From an uncultured Lachnospiraceae bacterium (GTDB lineage: Bacteria; Bacillota; Clostridia; Lachnospirales; Lachnospiraceae), in assembly GCA_902775555.1 (NCBI GenBank), contig CACYMQ010000034.1:1-54854 (forward strand): a stretch of 54,854 nucleotides of DNA, read 5' to 3'. Position numbers and translations under genes: made by a program. Positions 26,016 through 36,600 of this stretch are shown in pieces. The first letter of the stretch is position 1. The number at the start of each line of letters is the position of its first letter. Under the pieces are notes generated by a model that worked only from the letters and a program-made list of their open reading frames with translations, was not told the DNA's origin and did not search any database.

Positions 26016-27716
26016 ATGTTGACTATTCTGAAAAATGCTTATCTTGAGTCTTCACGGAAGTTTCACAGGATCATACTTGCGATCCTCGCGGCCTCCGTTG
26101 TATTCTCCTATCTTTTTGACGAAGGAACAGACCTTAAGACCATGATCTTCTATTTGGTCCTCGTGATCGGCTGCTTTGCATTCGATCTGTTCTACAATCG
26201 TTACAGCCAGCGCGCGGAGTACTACTCGGGCATCTATGTATATAAGGTATTCATCTACCTGGGCGGTCTGATCGGCGGGTGCTTCCTCGGAGTACTGCCC
26301 ATCCCAGTTCTGGCTATGTTCATCATCTATGCGATACTGATGATCTGTGAAAGCGTACTTCTGAATGATGTTTACGACATCATGCTGACCTACAGAGATT
26401 ATTTCTTCCTGACGACCATGCTGGCTCTGGCCATGATCCTGCCCTTCCGCGGTATGTTTGATAAGGCCATTGCCATCCTGATCCTCCTTGCAGGCGTCTT
26501 CCTGTTCATGGTAGTCCACCTGCTGCGTCAGATCACCATCCAGAGTATGATGTACATGGATCGCCAGTACACCAACATTTTCTTCAAGAACCTGGATGTC
26601 GAGGAAGAGAATTCCGGTCTGGTGGAAATGCAGAATCGTCTCGAGGAAGTAAATGAGACCATCAATTACCAGAGAGTTCAGTTAAATGATGCACTTTCCG
26701 ATCTGAAGAAACGCAGCGCAGAAACCCATGCGCTGATCGAGGTCACTTCTCATTTTACATCCACCTTTGATCTTGTGGAGAGTTTGGAATTCATGATCCA
26801 GAAGCTGGTGGATCTGAAGGATGCCAACATCTGCTGCTTCCTGATCGATAAGAATGTCTGCCTGAACGAAGAGATCATCTTCGAGTCTTACACGGATAAG
26901 AATTATGGCCGCGAGCGTCTGAAGAAGGAAACCGTGCAGATCTTCGAGGAGTTTAAAAAGAGCGGATCCAGGGATCCCCTGGTGATCTGTGATAATTATG
27001 ACCAGTACCTTCCTTATTTCGAGCGAAGGGGCTGCTGCATCACCGCTCTCCCCGCTTATGAACAGGATACCCTCTACGGTGTCATGGTGATCGCCGGTGA
27101 ACGGTATGACTTCTTCTACGGAGGATATGACTTCTATAAGACCACCATCGGAGATTTTACTACTGCGATGATCAAGGACCGGTTGTATCTTACCACCGAG
27201 GACATGGCAAAGAAGGATGGTCTGACCAAGATCTACAATCGTATCTACTTCAATCAGGTTTATCCGGATATGCTGAAGGAAGCCCAGGAGAATGGCGGTA
27301 CGATCTCCGTACTCATGCTGGATATCGACCATTTCAAGAATGTAAATGATACCTACGGACATCTGGCAGGTGATGAGGCCATCCGTTCCGTGGCACGTTC
27401 CGATTGGGAAGTGGCAAAGAAGCACGGCGGCATGGCAGTCCGGTTCGGTGGAGAAGAATTCCTCCTGATCCTCCAGAATACGCCTCTGGAGAAAGCCAGG
27501 GAGATCGCAGCCGAGCTTCATGAGAAGATCCGTACCACTACGATCTACTTCGAGGATTACGAGATCAACATCAACACCAGTCTCGGTGTGGCAAACTACC
27601 CCACCACAGTACAGGATCCGCAGCTGACCCTGGATCGTTCCGATAAGGCGATGTATTACGGCAAGACACATGGTCGTGGCCGGATCATCGTTGATACGGT
27701 AGACAATGTAGATTAA
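26016..27716 (+). CDS. Membrane-bound diguanylate cyclase (GAF-like plus GGDEF)
   Basis: About 566 residues; predicted to make c-di-GMP from two GTP. About six helices occupy residues 15-175. A coiled-coil stretch (about 195-235) and a GAF-like sensor (about 240-390) follow. The cyclase domain opens with KKDGLTKIYNRIYFN, has LDIDHFKNVNDTYGHLAGDEA and an intact GGEEF active site in VRFGGEEFLL. The inhibitory I-site RxxD expected 9 residues before GGEEF reads KHGG, so product inhibition is probably lost. A slightly longer frame exists, but AAGGAG lies 9 nt before the ATG at 26016. It has a strong terminator and is the likely counterpart of the EAL protein nearby. Confidence 0.92.
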   Translation: MLTILKNAYLESSRKFHRIILAILAASVVFSYLFDEGTDLKTMIFYLVLVIGCFAFDLFYNRYSQRAEYYSGIYVYKVFIYLGGLIGGCFLGVLPIPVLAMFIIYAILMICESVLLNDVYDIMLTYRDYFFLTTMLALAMILPFRGMFDKAIAILILLAGVFLFMVVHLLRQITIQSMMYMDRQYTNIFFKNLDVEEENSGLVEMQNRLEEVNETINYQRVQLNDALSDLKKRSAETHALIEVTSHFTSTFDLVESLEFMIQKLVDLKDANICCFLIDKNVCLNEEIIFESYTDKNYGRERLKKETVQIFEEFKKSGSRDPLVICDNYDQYLPYFERRGCCITALPAYEQDTLYGVMVIAGERYDFFYGGYDFYKTTIGDFTTAMIKDRLYLTTEDMAKKDGLTKIYNRIYFNQVYPDMLKEAQENGGTISVLMLDIDHFKNVNDTYGHLAGDEAIRSVARSDWEVAKKHGGMAVRFGGEEFLLILQNTPLEKAREIAAELHEKIRTTTIYFEDYEININTSLGVANYPTTVQDPQLTLDRSDKAMYYGKTHGRGRIIVDTVDNVD

Positions 27717-27735
27717 TTGATTCCAAATCGGAAAA

Positions 27736-27769
27736 GAAGAAGCCGCAGTTTGCAGCTTCTTCTTTTTTT
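27736..27769 (+). terminator. Terminator after the GGDEF gene
   Basis: An 8-bp stem GAAGAAGC/GCTTCTTC followed directly by TTTTTTT. Confidence 0.9.
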
Positions 27770-27830
27770 ATCCCATCTCAGCCGGCCTCCCCTATTCTGT
27801 GGAGGGGCGGATGTCACGGCGCTTTACTTG

Positions 27831-28547
27831 TTATTCACCCGAAAGAACGAGTTCTTTGGTGATCAGTGCAAGATCCGTGTAATACGTCATATAAACGATC
27901 CTGTGGGTCCTTTCACTGACTGTAAGCACCATGCAGCGGTTTCCGGGCTTATCACAGTAATAATAGCTGGTGGAGTTTCCGCCTCTCAGATCATTCAGAA
28001 TGACGAAGGAATCGTTCTTCGGGAAGGTCATTTCCTCAAGAGCCGTTCCTTCCGGGTCATTGATCCCAACGCCGTAGAAACGATATTTCCTACCGTCTGT
28101 CGCAACACCGACCTGCTTTCCGTCGATATAGATCACTTCCAGATCATCGGAAGCCCGTACCGTTACCGTTCCTCCGGAGTACTGCTGGATGTACGACGCT
28201 CTCTCATTCATATCCTTGAATTCGATACCCAGTTTATCGGCCAGTGCGCTTTCCGGAAGTGCCAGATCATCGGATATATCCGTTCCGGAGGACGAAAGCA
28301 TATATCGGACACCAAATATGATCCCTGCGATCAGAGCCAGTGCTATGAGAGCTCCTACGATCCGATAAATGATCTTTCTGTTATTATTATTTACAGCTGC
28401 GGAAGCGCTCTTTACCGCGCCCATATCCTTATAGACCGGCAGATCCTTGACCGGATTGGCTGTGGCTTCTTCCTGCTCTCTTCTGGCAACCTCTTCCCGT
28501 TTCTTTATTTCATTGTATTCATCATTTGGTTTTAATTCGTAGGCCAA
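27831..28547 (-). CDS. Single-pass membrane protein of unknown function
   Basis: About 238 residues. A charged cytoplasmic N-terminus (KKREEVARREQEEA) is followed by one transmembrane helix (about 60-83, IVGALIALALIAGIIFGV) and an external domain of about 150 residues. I recognise no family; the external part is rich in beta-type sequence and carries two cysteines (YYYCDKPGNRC) that could form a disulfide. The start is inferred as TTG at 28547: GGAGG lies 8 nt upstream, and the promoter -10 sits 35 bp upstream. An ATG at 28571 falls almost at the transcription start, and longer versions would cross the promoter. Neighbour genes give no clue. Confidence 0.7.
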   Translation of the reverse strand: MAYELKPNDEYNEIKKREEVARREQEEATANPVKDLPVYKDMGAVKSASAAVNNNNRKIIYRIVGALIALALIAGIIFGVRYMLSSSGTDISDDLALPESALADKLGIEFKDMNERASYIQQYSGGTVTVRASDDLEVIYIDGKQVGVATDGRKYRFYGVGINDPEGTALEEMTFPKNDSFVILNDLRGGNSTSYYYCDKPGNRCMVLTVSERTHRIVYMTYYTDLALITKELVLSGE

Positions 28548-28581
28548 TGCTGCACCCTCCGTTTGTATCATTATGTTGTGA

Positions 28582-28611
28582 ATTATAGCATGGAGGGAGG
28601 GATATCGGCAA
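28582..28611 (-). promoter_or_regulatory. Promoter of the unknown membrane protein gene
   Basis: On the minus strand, -35 TTGCCG (28611-28606), an 18-nt spacer and a perfect -10 TATAAT (28587-28582). It helps fix the downstream start at 28547. Confidence 0.65.
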
Positions 28612-28642
28612 GTAGGGAGTGGCGGGCGAAGGATAAGGCGGA

Positions 28643-28860
28643 CACCGGAATGTATCCTGCAAAAAGCGCAGGATACATTCCGGTGCGCGGCAGTCGCCGC
28701 TCGATCATATAAAACCCGGCGCAGTCTCAAGCAAGCTTGGACTGCGCTGCAAGCATAAAGCGACATTCGGGCACTTCGTGCCCGAATGCGCGGCAGCCGC
28801 CGCGACGTCAAAATAAAAGGAGCACCATCTCAAGTAAACTTGGATGGCGCTCCTTTTATT
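28643..28860. repeat. Cluster of four hairpins in two diverged tandem units after tuf
   Basis: This 339-bp gap (28548-28886) has no gene. It holds hairpin A (18-bp perfect stem, 28643-28660 with 28668-28685), hairpin B (8 bp, 28719-28726 with 28740-28747), hairpin C (11 bp with 3-nt loop, 28764-28774 with 28778-28788) and hairpin D (28812-28823 with 28849-28860, extended inward). A and C are each followed by GCGCGGCAG(T/C)CGCCGC. B and D share the loop TCAAG(C/T)AA(G/A)CTTG. The order A-B, C-D thus looks like two copies of one unit of roughly 110 bp whose stems have diverged but kept pairing. The only clear function is that D terminates tuf. Confidence 0.75.
28812..28860. terminator. Terminator of tuf (bidirectional form)
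   Basis: A 12-bp stem AATAAAAGGAGC/GCTCCTTTTATT plus inner CCATC/GATGG past one mismatch, 26 bp past the tuf stop; TTTTATTTTG follows on the minus strand. Confidence 0.85.
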
Positions 28861-28886
28861 TTAACTTCTCGCTTTATACTTCGCGA

Positions 28887-30074
28887 CTATTCCACGATGG
28901 ATACTACGGATCCGGAACCTACGGTTCTACCACCCTCACGGATAGCGAAACGAAGACCCTGCTCCATAGCTACCGGATGGATCAGCTCGATGGACATCTC
29001 TACGTTATCACCAGGCATGCACATCTCAGTACCAGCGGGCAGGTTGCAGACACCTGTTACGTCTGTTGTACGGAAATAGAACTGCGGACGATAGTTGTTG
29101 AAGAACGGTGTATGACGACCACCCTCGTCCTTGGTCAGTACGTATACCTGAGCAGTAAACTTCTTGTGGCAGGTTACGGTACCGGGCTTAGCCAGAACCT
29201 GTCCCTTTTCAACCTCATCACGGTTGATACCACGAAGCAGAGCACCGATGTTATCACCAGCCTGTGCCTCGTCAAGCAGCTTACGGAACATCTCGATACC
29301 GGTTACAACGGTATTTTTCTTCTCATCCTTGATACCAAGGATCTCAAGCGGATCATTCAGGTGAAGTGTACCACGCTCTACACGGCCGGTAGCAACGGTA
29401 CCACGACCTGTGATGGTGAATACGTCCTCTACAGGCATCAGGAACGGCTTGTCTGTATCACGCTCCGGAGTCGGGATGTACTCATCAACCGTCTTCATGA
29501 GCTCCATGATCTTGTCGCCCCACTCGCCATTGGGCTCTTCAAGTGCCTTCAGTGCGGAACCCTGGATGATCGGGCATCCCTCGAATCCATACTCCTCAAG
29601 AGCCTCTGTTACTTCCATCTCAACCAGCTCGATGAGTTCCGGATCATCAACCATATCACACTTGTTCAGGAATACGATGATGTAAGGAACGTTAACCTGA
29701 CGAGCCAGAAGGATGTGCTCTCTTGTCTGAGCCATAACGCCGTCAGTAGCAGCTACTACGAGGATAGCACCATCCATCTGAGCAGCACCGGTGATCATGT
29801 TCTTTACATAGTCAGCATGGCCCGGGCAGTCAACGTGAGCATAGTGACGAGCCTCTGTCTCATACTCAACGTGTGCGGTGGAGATGGTGATACCACGCTC
29901 TCTCTCTTCCGGAGCCTTATCGATGTTTGCGAAATCAACTGCAGCATTACCTGCAACACGCTCGGAAAGTACCTTTGTGATAGCAGCTGTCAGAGTTGTT
30001 TTACCATGGTCTACGTGACCGATGGTTCCGATGTTTACATGCGGTTTGTTTCTTTCGAATTTAGCCTTTGCCAT
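28887..30074 (-). CDS. tuf: Elongation factor Tu
   Basis: GTPase that delivers aminoacyl-tRNA to the ribosome. It has 395 residues, full length. G1 [10 protein letters not shown] (18-27), the switch I region ending [19 protein letters not shown] (G3), NKCDMVDD (G4) and GSALKAL (G5) are intact, and the three-domain body ends with the typical [18 protein letters not shown] lies ahead of the ATG. It is last in the str cluster but has its own promoter 68 bp upstream of the start, allowing extra expression. It ends in an unusual hairpin cluster. Confidence 0.98.
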   Translation of the reverse strand: MAKAKFERNKPHVNIGTIGHVDHGKTTLTAAITKVLSERVAGNAAVDFANIDKAPEERERGITISTAHVEYETEARHYAHVDCPGHADYVKNMITGAAQMDGAILVVAATDGVMAQTREHILLARQVNVPYIIVFLNKCDMVDDPELIELVEMEVTEALEEYGFEGCPIIQGSALKALEEPNGEWGDKIMELMKTVDEYIPTPERDTDKPFLMPVEDVFTITGRGTVATGRVERGTLHLNDPLEILGIKDEKKNTVVTGIEMFRKLLDEAQAGDNIGALLRGINRDEVEKGQVLAKPGTVTCHKKFTAQVYVLTKDEGGRHTPFFNNYRPQFYFRTTDVTGVCNLPAGTEMCMPGDNVEMSIELIHPVAMEQGLRFAIREGGRTVGSGSVVSIVE

Positions 30075-30141
30075 TTCTAAAATTCCTCCTTAGAATTTCT
30101 CCCCTGTTTCACACCAAGGGTCGTTTTGCAACCTAACTGCA

Positions 30142-30170
30142 ATTATAGTAAAAAACGCCTTTGATTTCAA
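30142..30170 (-). promoter_or_regulatory. Internal promoter of tuf
   Basis: In the 144-bp gap after fusA, the minus strand shows -35 TTGAAA (30170-30165), a 17-nt spacer and a perfect -10 TATAAT (30147-30142). Confidence 0.85.
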
Positions 30171-30218
30171 GTATTTTTCACTATTTCTTATGGTGCCGGA
30201 ATGGCCCCTCTTTTAAAC

Positions 30219-32375
30219 TTACTTATCTCCCTTATTTGAGAGGACTTTCTCCTGAACGGACTTCGGGCACTGCTCATAACGCTCAAAGAACATAGAGTAG
30301 TTACCACGTCCCTGTGTCTTGGAACGAAGGTCTGTAGAATAGCCGAACATCTCTGCCAGCGGAACGTAAGCCTTAACAAGCTTGCCGTTACCTACATCCT
30401 CCATACCCTCTACACGACCACGACGGGAGTTCAGGTCACCGATGACATCACCCATATAATCAGCGGGCATGGTAACCTCAACCTTCATGATGGGCTCAAG
30501 GAGTACCGGATTGCCCTTCTGCATAGCTTCCTTGAATGCCATGGAACCTGCGATATGGAAGGCCATCTCGGAAGAGTCGACCTCATGGTAGGAACCATCG
30601 TATACATTTGCGGATACACCAAGCACCGGATAACCGCCAAGGACACCTGCCTGAGATGCTTCCTCGATACCCTCTCCGATTGCCGGGATATACTCCTTCG
30701 GAATATTACCGCCGACAACGGTGGACTCGAACTTGAAGGTCTCTTCCGCATTCGGATCCATGGGCTCGAATTTCACCTTACAATGGCCGTACTGACCACG
30801 ACCACCGGACTGCTTAACGTACTTGGAATCTACATCAACAGCCTTGGTGAAGGTCTCCTTGTAGGAAACCTGAGGAGCACCTACATTTGCCTCAACCTTG
30901 AACTCACGAAGCAGACGGTCTACGATGATCTCCAGATGGAGCTCGCCCATACCTGCAATGATGGTCTGTCCGGTCTCGGTATTTGTATGTGTCTTGAAGG
31001 TCGGATCCTCTTCAGCCAGCTTCTGCAGAGCATCAACCAGCTTGTCCTGTCCGTCTTTTGTCTTAGGCTCGATCGCAAGCTCGATAACCGGATCCGGGAA
31101 CTCCATGGACTCCAGGATTACCGGATGCTGATCATCACAGATCGTATCACCTGTCGTAGTATTCTTCAGACCTACAACCGCTGCGATATCACCACAGAAT
31201 ACGGTGGGGATCTCCTGTCTCTTATTTGCATGCATCTGCAGGATACGTCCGACACGCTCCTTATGTCCCTTTGTAGCGTTCAATACATAGGAACCGGAGT
31301 TCAGCTTACCGGAGTATACACGGATGAATGCCAGCTTACCAACGAAGGGATCTGCTGCGATCTTGAATGCAAGTGCAGAGAAAGGCTCTTCATCGGCAGA
31401 CTTCTTTGTGATCTCATTGCCCTGCATATCCGTACCCTTGATATCGGGGATATCGGTAGGAGCGGGCATAAATTCTACTACAGCATCCAGAAGCTTCTGG
31501 ATACCCTTGTTCTGATGAGCGGAACCGCAGAGAACCGGAACAACACGCTCCTTCTCTCCTGCAGGTGTATCGATATCGGCACAGGTAGCCTTACGAAGCG
31601 CTACCTTCAGCTGCTCGACGGTCGGCTCCTCGCCTTCCAGATACATCATCATCAGTTCTTCATCGGAGTCGCAGCAAGCCTCTACCAGTTCGGTATGATA
31701 CTTCTCAGCGATCTCCTGCATATCCTCAGGAATATCGGTAACGGAAATATCCTCTCCCTTGGAATCATTGTAGATATAAGCCTTCATTTCAAAAAGGTCT
31801 ACGATTCCCTGGAAATAATCTTCCTTTCCGATGGGGATATTTACAACGACCGGCTTCTTGCCGAGACGTGTCTTGATCTCTTCTACGGTGTTATAGAAGT
31901 TCGCACCAAGGATGTCCATCTTGTTTACAAATGCCATTCTCGGTACATGATAGGTATCCGCCTGACGCCATACGTTCTCAGACTGCGGCTCAACACCGCC
32001 CTTTGCATCGAACACACCGACAGCACCGTCAAGAACACGAAGACTACGCTCAACCTCTACGGTGAAGTCAACGTGGCCCGGAGTATCGATGATATTGATA
32101 CGATGCTCAAGTGCGCCCTTCTTCGGCTTTGTCTGCTCCTGCACTGTCCAGTGGCAGGTCGTGGCAGCGGATGTAATAGTGATACCACGTTCCTGTTCCT
32201 GCTCCATCCAGTCCATAGTGGCAGTTCCTTCGTAGGTCTCACCGATCTTGTAATTTACACCGGTATAATAAAGAATTCGTTCCGTCAGTGTCGTCTTACC
32301 GGCATCGATGTGAGCCATGATACCGATATTTCTTGTACGCTCTAACGGATATTCTCTTCCTGCGTTTGCAGCCAA
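30219..32375 (-). CDS. fusA: Elongation factor G
   Basis: GTPase that drives ribosomal translocation and recycling. It has 718 residues, somewhat longer than the common 690-700, partly from a lysine-containing insertion ([11 protein letters not shown]) before the G3 strand. G1 [18 protein letters not shown] (G3) and NKMD (G4) are present. Domain IV with [15 protein letters not shown] and the domain V end are complete. AAGGAGG precedes the ATG. It sits 38 bp after rpsG in the classical str order. Confidence 0.97.
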   Translation of the reverse strand: MAANAGREYPLERTRNIGIMAHIDAGKTTLTERILYYTGVNYKIGETYEGTATMDWMEQEQERGITITSAATTCHWTVQEQTKPKKGALEHRINIIDTPGHVDFTVEVERSLRVLDGAVGVFDAKGGVEPQSENVWRQADTYHVPRMAFVNKMDILGANFYNTVEEIKTRLGKKPVVVNIPIGKEDYFQGIVDLFEMKAYIYNDSKGEDISVTDIPEDMQEIAEKYHTELVEACCDSDEELMMMYLEGEEPTVEQLKVALRKATCADIDTPAGEKERVVPVLCGSAHQNKGIQKLLDAVVEFMPAPTDIPDIKGTDMQGNEITKKSADEEPFSALAFKIAADPFVGKLAFIRVYSGKLNSGSYVLNATKGHKERVGRILQMHANKRQEIPTVFCGDIAAVVGLKNTTTGDTICDDQHPVILESMEFPDPVIELAIEPKTKDGQDKLVDALQKLAEEDPTFKTHTNTETGQTIIAGMGELHLEIIVDRLLREFKVEANVGAPQVSYKETFTKAVDVDSKYVKQSGGRGQYGHCKVKFEPMDPNAEETFKFESTVVGGNIPKEYIPAIGEGIEEASQAGVLGGYPVLGVSANVYDGSYHEVDSSEMAFHIAGSMAFKEAMQKGNPVLLEPIMKVEVTMPADYMGDVIGDLNSRRGRVEGMEDVGNGKLVKAYVPLAEMFGYSTDLRSKTQGRGNYSMFFERYEQCPKSVQEKVLSNKGDK

Positions 32376-32413
32376 GGCTTTTTCCTCCTTATCTTGGTAA
32401 AATGAGTTTCTGA

Positions 32414-32884
32414 CTAGAATCTGTAATGTGCAAATGCCTTATTTGCCTCTGCCATACGATGCATCTCTTCTTTTCTCTTAACAGATGCGCCGGTATTGTT
32501 AGAAGCATCGATCAGCTCTGCAGCAAGTCTCTCAGCCATGGTCTTCTCAGTTCTCTTACGTGAGAAATCTGTGATCCAGCGGAGACCGAGTGCCTGTCTA
32601 CGATCCGGGCGTACATCGATCGGTACCTGGTATGTTGCACCACCGATACGACGTGCCTTAACCTCGAGCTGGGGCATAACATTACCCATAGCCGCCTCAA
32701 AAACCTCGATGGGGTCCTTGCCGGTCTGCTCTTTGATACGGTCAAATGCACCGTATACGATCTTCTGTGCTACACCCTTCTTACCATCCAGCATGATGCT
32801 GTTGATAAGACGTGTAACCACTTTGTTATTGTAAATCGGGTCTGCAAGCACATCCCGCTTTACGATATTACCTTTACGTGGCAC
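32414..32884 (-). CDS. rpsG: 30S ribosomal protein S7
   Basis: Primary assembly protein of the 30S head, near the decoding centre. It has 156 residues, standard length. Conserved parts are [26 protein letters not shown], the [20 protein letters not shown] arm and the end [17 protein letters not shown]. The start is GTG at 32884, with AAGGAGG 8 nt ahead; the frame is open farther upstream but no homology supports it. The 166-bp gap to rpsL shows no terminator or promoter. Confidence 0.97.
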   Translation of the reverse strand: MPRKGNIVKRDVLADPIYNNKVVTRLINSIMLDGKKGVAQKIVYGAFDRIKEQTGKDPIEVFEAAMGNVMPQLEVKARRIGGATYQVPIDVRPDRRQALGLRWITDFSRKRTEKTMAERLAAELIDASNNTGASVKRKEEMHRMAEANKAFAHYRF

Positions 32885-33050
32885 GGTTCTTCCCTCCTTA
32901 ATAATGATTAATTCTTCGGTACTCACATAGTCCCCCCGACAGATCCGGGTCTGATCCCCTGACATCGTCCGGGTTCATGTGTACGTGCTGTATGATATGA
33001 AAATCATGCCATAACCAGCACTACTTTTGAAAGACTTGTGTCAATATGGA

Positions 33051-33470
33051 TTACTTAGCATCCTTCGGACGCTTAGCACCATACTTGGAACGTGCCTGAC
33101 GTCTCTTTGCAACACCTGCAGTATCAAGCGTACCACGGATGATGTGATATCTGGTACCGGGTAAGTCCTTTACTCTTCCTCCACGGATCAGAACAACAGA
33201 GTGCTCCTGCAGATTGTGTCCCTCGCCCGGAATGTAGCTTGTTACTTCGATCCCGTTGGACAGACGTACTCTGGCGATCTTACGAAGAGCTGAGTTCGGC
33301 TTCTTCGGAGTTGCAGTCTTAACAGCTGTACATACACCTCTCTTCTGAGGGGAGCTCTGGTTGATGGGCTTCTTCTTCAGAGAGTTGAAGCTTCTCTGCA
33401 GAGCCGGAGCTGTAGACTTCTTTACAGCAGTCTCTCTTCCTTTTCTTACTAACTGGTTAAATGTAGGCAT
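33051..33470 (-). CDS. rpsL: 30S ribosomal protein S12
   Basis: Decoding-site protein of the 30S subunit. It has 139 residues, first gene of the str operon. It begins [12 protein letters not shown] and contains [15 protein letters not shown], whose lysine is a classic site of streptomycin-resistance mutations; as read the residue is the sensitive lysine. [24 protein letters not shown] is also conserved. AAGGAGG precedes the start. Its promoter matches consensus perfectly, and the transcript would begin in a hairpin. Confidence 0.98.
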   Translation of the reverse strand: MPTFNQLVRKGRETAVKKSTAPALQRSFNSLKKKPINQSSPQKRGVCTAVKTATPKKPNSALRKIARVRLSNGIEVTSYIPGEGHNLQEHSVVLIRGGRVKDLPGTRYHIIRGTLDTAGVAKRRQARSKYGAKRPKDAK

Positions 33471-33533
33471 GATTTCACCTCCTTCTTTTCATGATCTTGC
33501 GCAGCAGGGCCAGCCCCTTTCACTGCACAGAAA

Positions 33534-33561
33534 TAGGGCATGTCACTATCGACATGCCCTA
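33534..33561 (-). promoter_or_regulatory. Hairpin at the 5' end of the rpsL transcript
   Basis: A perfect 11-bp stem TAGGGCATGTC/GACATGCCCTA with a 6-nt loop starts 3 bp after the -10, at the expected transcription start. It may protect the 5' end of str mRNA. It could also act as a weak terminator for read-through from rpoC. Confidence 0.65.
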
Positions 33562-33563
33562 CC

Positions 33564-33592
33564 ATTATATACATATGAAAATGCGATGTCAA
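33564..33592 (-). promoter_or_regulatory. Consensus promoter of the str operon (rpsL)
   Basis: On the minus strand, a perfect -35 TTGACA (33592-33587), a 17-nt spacer and a perfect -10 TATAAT (33569-33564), 28 bp past the rpoC stop. Confidence 0.95.
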
Positions 33593-33620
33593 GAAGTTTT
33601 CATTGCAACAGACAACTTCT

Positions 33621-36600
33621 CTACTCCTCGGATCCTTCTTCTGCTTCGGTTACAGCTGCTTCTTCCTCAACTCCGTCGTCTCCTGCTGGAGCCTCCGCAT
33701 CATCGGCAAATGTGCTGTCATCGTCGTAGAACTCCGTATCCGCAAGTCCTTCCGCATCCTCGATCCCGTCGATCTGATCCAGATATTCGGAATCCAGCTT
33801 AACGGAACGATAACGCTTCATACCGGTACCGGCCGGGATCAGCTTACCGATCAGAACATTTTCCTTCAGACCGATCAGATCATCCACCTTGCCCTTGATG
33901 GCAGCATCTGTCAGGACTCTTGTGGTCTCCTGGAAGGATGCCGCAGACAGGAAGCTGTTGGTAGCCAGAGATGCCTTGGTGATACCCAGAAGGATCTGTG
34001 TGGCAACTGCCGGCTTCAGGCCATCCTCTTCCAGGATCTCATTGATCTCTTCCACATCCAGCACATCCACGTAGGTGCCCGGCAGATAATCGGAATTTCC
34101 GGAATCCTCGATCTTGGCCTTCTTCAGCATCTGACGGACGATGATCTCGATATGCTTATCGTTGATCTCAACACCCTGCAGACGATATACACGCTGAACC
34201 TCGCGGATCATGTAATTCTGAACCGCCTCGACACCCTTGATCTTCAGGATATCATGCGGATTTACGGAACCCTCTGTCAGCTCGTCTCCGGCCTCGATCT
34301 GCTGTCCCTCCGTCACCTTGATACGTGAACCATAGGGGATACCATAGCTCTTAACCTCACCGTCGTCAGCGGTAACTACCACCTCACGGATCTTCTTTGC
34401 AGAATCCTTTGCATCGATGATGGAGATCTTACCCGGGATCTCGGAAATGATCGCAAGGCCCTTCGGCTTACGTGCCTCGAACAGCTCCTCGACACGGGGA
34501 AGACCCTGTGTGATATCGCCGCCGGCCACACCACCGGTATGGAAGGTTCTCATGGTCAGCTGTGTACCGGGCTCACCGATGGACTGTGCGGCTATGATAC
34601 CGACTGCCTCACCTACCTGTACTGCCTGGCCGGTTGCCATGTTCGCACCGTAGCACTTCGCGCAGACACCCAGATGACACTTACATGTCAGGATGGAACG
34701 GATCTTCAGCTTCGCGTCTCTCCGTGCCATACCCGTTTCCGGATCGGTGAAGGGTACGCCTTCCTCATCCACACCGTAATTCATGATGCTCTCGGCACGC
34801 TTCGGTGTGATCATGTGATTCTTCTTTACCAGCATATTTCCGTCTTTATCAAATACGCTGACTGCCGCATAACGTCCCGTGATACGCTCCCGGAACTCCT
34901 CAATGATCTCATCTCCTTCACAGAAGGTGGATACATAGATACCCGGCTTCTCATCCTGATCCTCGCAGCAGTCCGTCTCACGGATGATCAGATCCTGTGA
35001 TACGTCTACCAGACGACGGGTCAGATAACCGGAATCGGCGGTACGGAGCGCAGTATCGGACAGACCCTTACGGGCTCCGTGTGCGGAAATGAAATACTCC
35101 AGTACGTCCAGACCTTCACGGAAGTTGGACTTGATCGGAAGTTCGATGGTCTTACCGGTCGTATCCGCCATAAGTCCACGCATACCGGTCAGCTGCTTGA
35201 TCTGCTGATCGGAACCACGGGCTCCGGAATCAGCCATCATGTAAATGTTATTGTAACGGTCCAGACCGTCCAGAAGTGCATTTGTCAGGTCTGTATCCGC
35301 TTTCTCCCAAACCTTGATAACGGATCTGTAACGCTCCTCATCGGTCAGGAAGCCCATATTGAAGTACTCTGTGATCTGATCCACAACCTGCTGTGCCTTT
35401 TCCAGGATATCCTGCTTGTTGGCCGGCACGGTCATGTCCGCAACGGATACGGTGATACCGCTCAGCGTAGAATACTTGTATCCGATGGCCTTTACATCAT
35501 CCAGCACTTCTGCCGTCTTGGTAGCACCATGGATATTGATACACTTGTCCAGGATCTTCTTCAGCCACTTCTTACCTACATGGAAGTTTACCTCCGGCTC
35601 AAGGACCGTCTTCACGTCGGAACGATCCACAAATCCCAGATCCTGGGGGATCACCTCATTGAAGAGCAGCTTGCCCAGAGTGGTCGCCACCATACCGGTC
35701 ACGGTCTCTCCGTTCGTCGTTGTGGCTGTTCTCTCTACATAGATCTTCTGCTGAAGCGTGATCTCCTGGTTCTCATAAGCGAGGATCGCACGGTTCAGGC
35801 TCTTATACTTCCGACCCACCATATCATGGACCGTACTTACGATGTCCTTGAAATAGGTGACACCGCTCTTCTTGGACTGTTTCTTGATGACCTTGATCCG
35901 GATCTTATCGGAAAGCTGTACGGCGCCGGATTCGGCATCCTTAATGATCGCTTCCACATTTTCATGCTCATCTTCCAGGGAATAGGTCTTTACGATCTCA
36001 TCCTCCGTATAGGGAACCTCACGATAGCGGTCATTGGTCAGATAATAGATACCAAGTACCATATCCTGCGAAGGAACGGATACTACACCACCGTCCGAAG
36101 GCTTCAGCAGGTTGTTCGGTGAAAGCAGAAGGAAACGACACTCCGCCTGTGCCTCAACGGACAGCGGAAGGTGCACAGCCATCTGGTCACCGTCGAAGTC
36201 GGCGTTGAACGCGGTACATACCAGCGGATGAAGCTTGATCGCCTTACCTTCTACCAGGATGGGCTCAAACGCCTGAATACCCAGACGGTGAAGGGTAGGT
36301 GCACGGTTCAGCATGACCGGATGCTCCTTGATCACATCCTCGAGGATATCCCAAACCTGGGGATCCAGACGCTCTACCTTCTTCTTTGCGGCTTTGATAT
36401 TATTTGCGATCCCACGGGCAGTCAGCTCCTTCATAACGAAGGGCTTGAAGAGCTCGATGGCCATCTCCTTGGGAAGACCGCACTGATAGATCTTCAGCTC
36501 CGGTCCTACGACGATAACCGAACGACCGGAATAGTCAACACGCTTACCCAGAAGGTTCTGACGGAAACGTCCCTGCTTACCCTTCAACATGTCGGACAGA

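Noticed and set aside
28719-28747. tRNA-like fold in the post-tuf hairpins
   Set aside because: No acceptor stem, anticodon loop or TTC motif; only simple hairpins.
28548-28811. N-terminal extension of the 27.8-kb membrane protein
   Set aside because: The longer frame runs through the promoter and hairpin repeats and is arginine/cysteine-rich noise; the TTG at 28547 has a proper Shine-Dalgarno.
30555-32345. 596-codon open frame on the plus strand opposite fusA
   Set aside because: It is the mirror of a highly expressed, codon-biased gene, has no Shine-Dalgarno or recognisable domain, and fusA on the minus strand is certain. The same applies to long plus-strand frames opposite gdhA, rpoC, rpoB, asnB and acyl-CoA synthetase.
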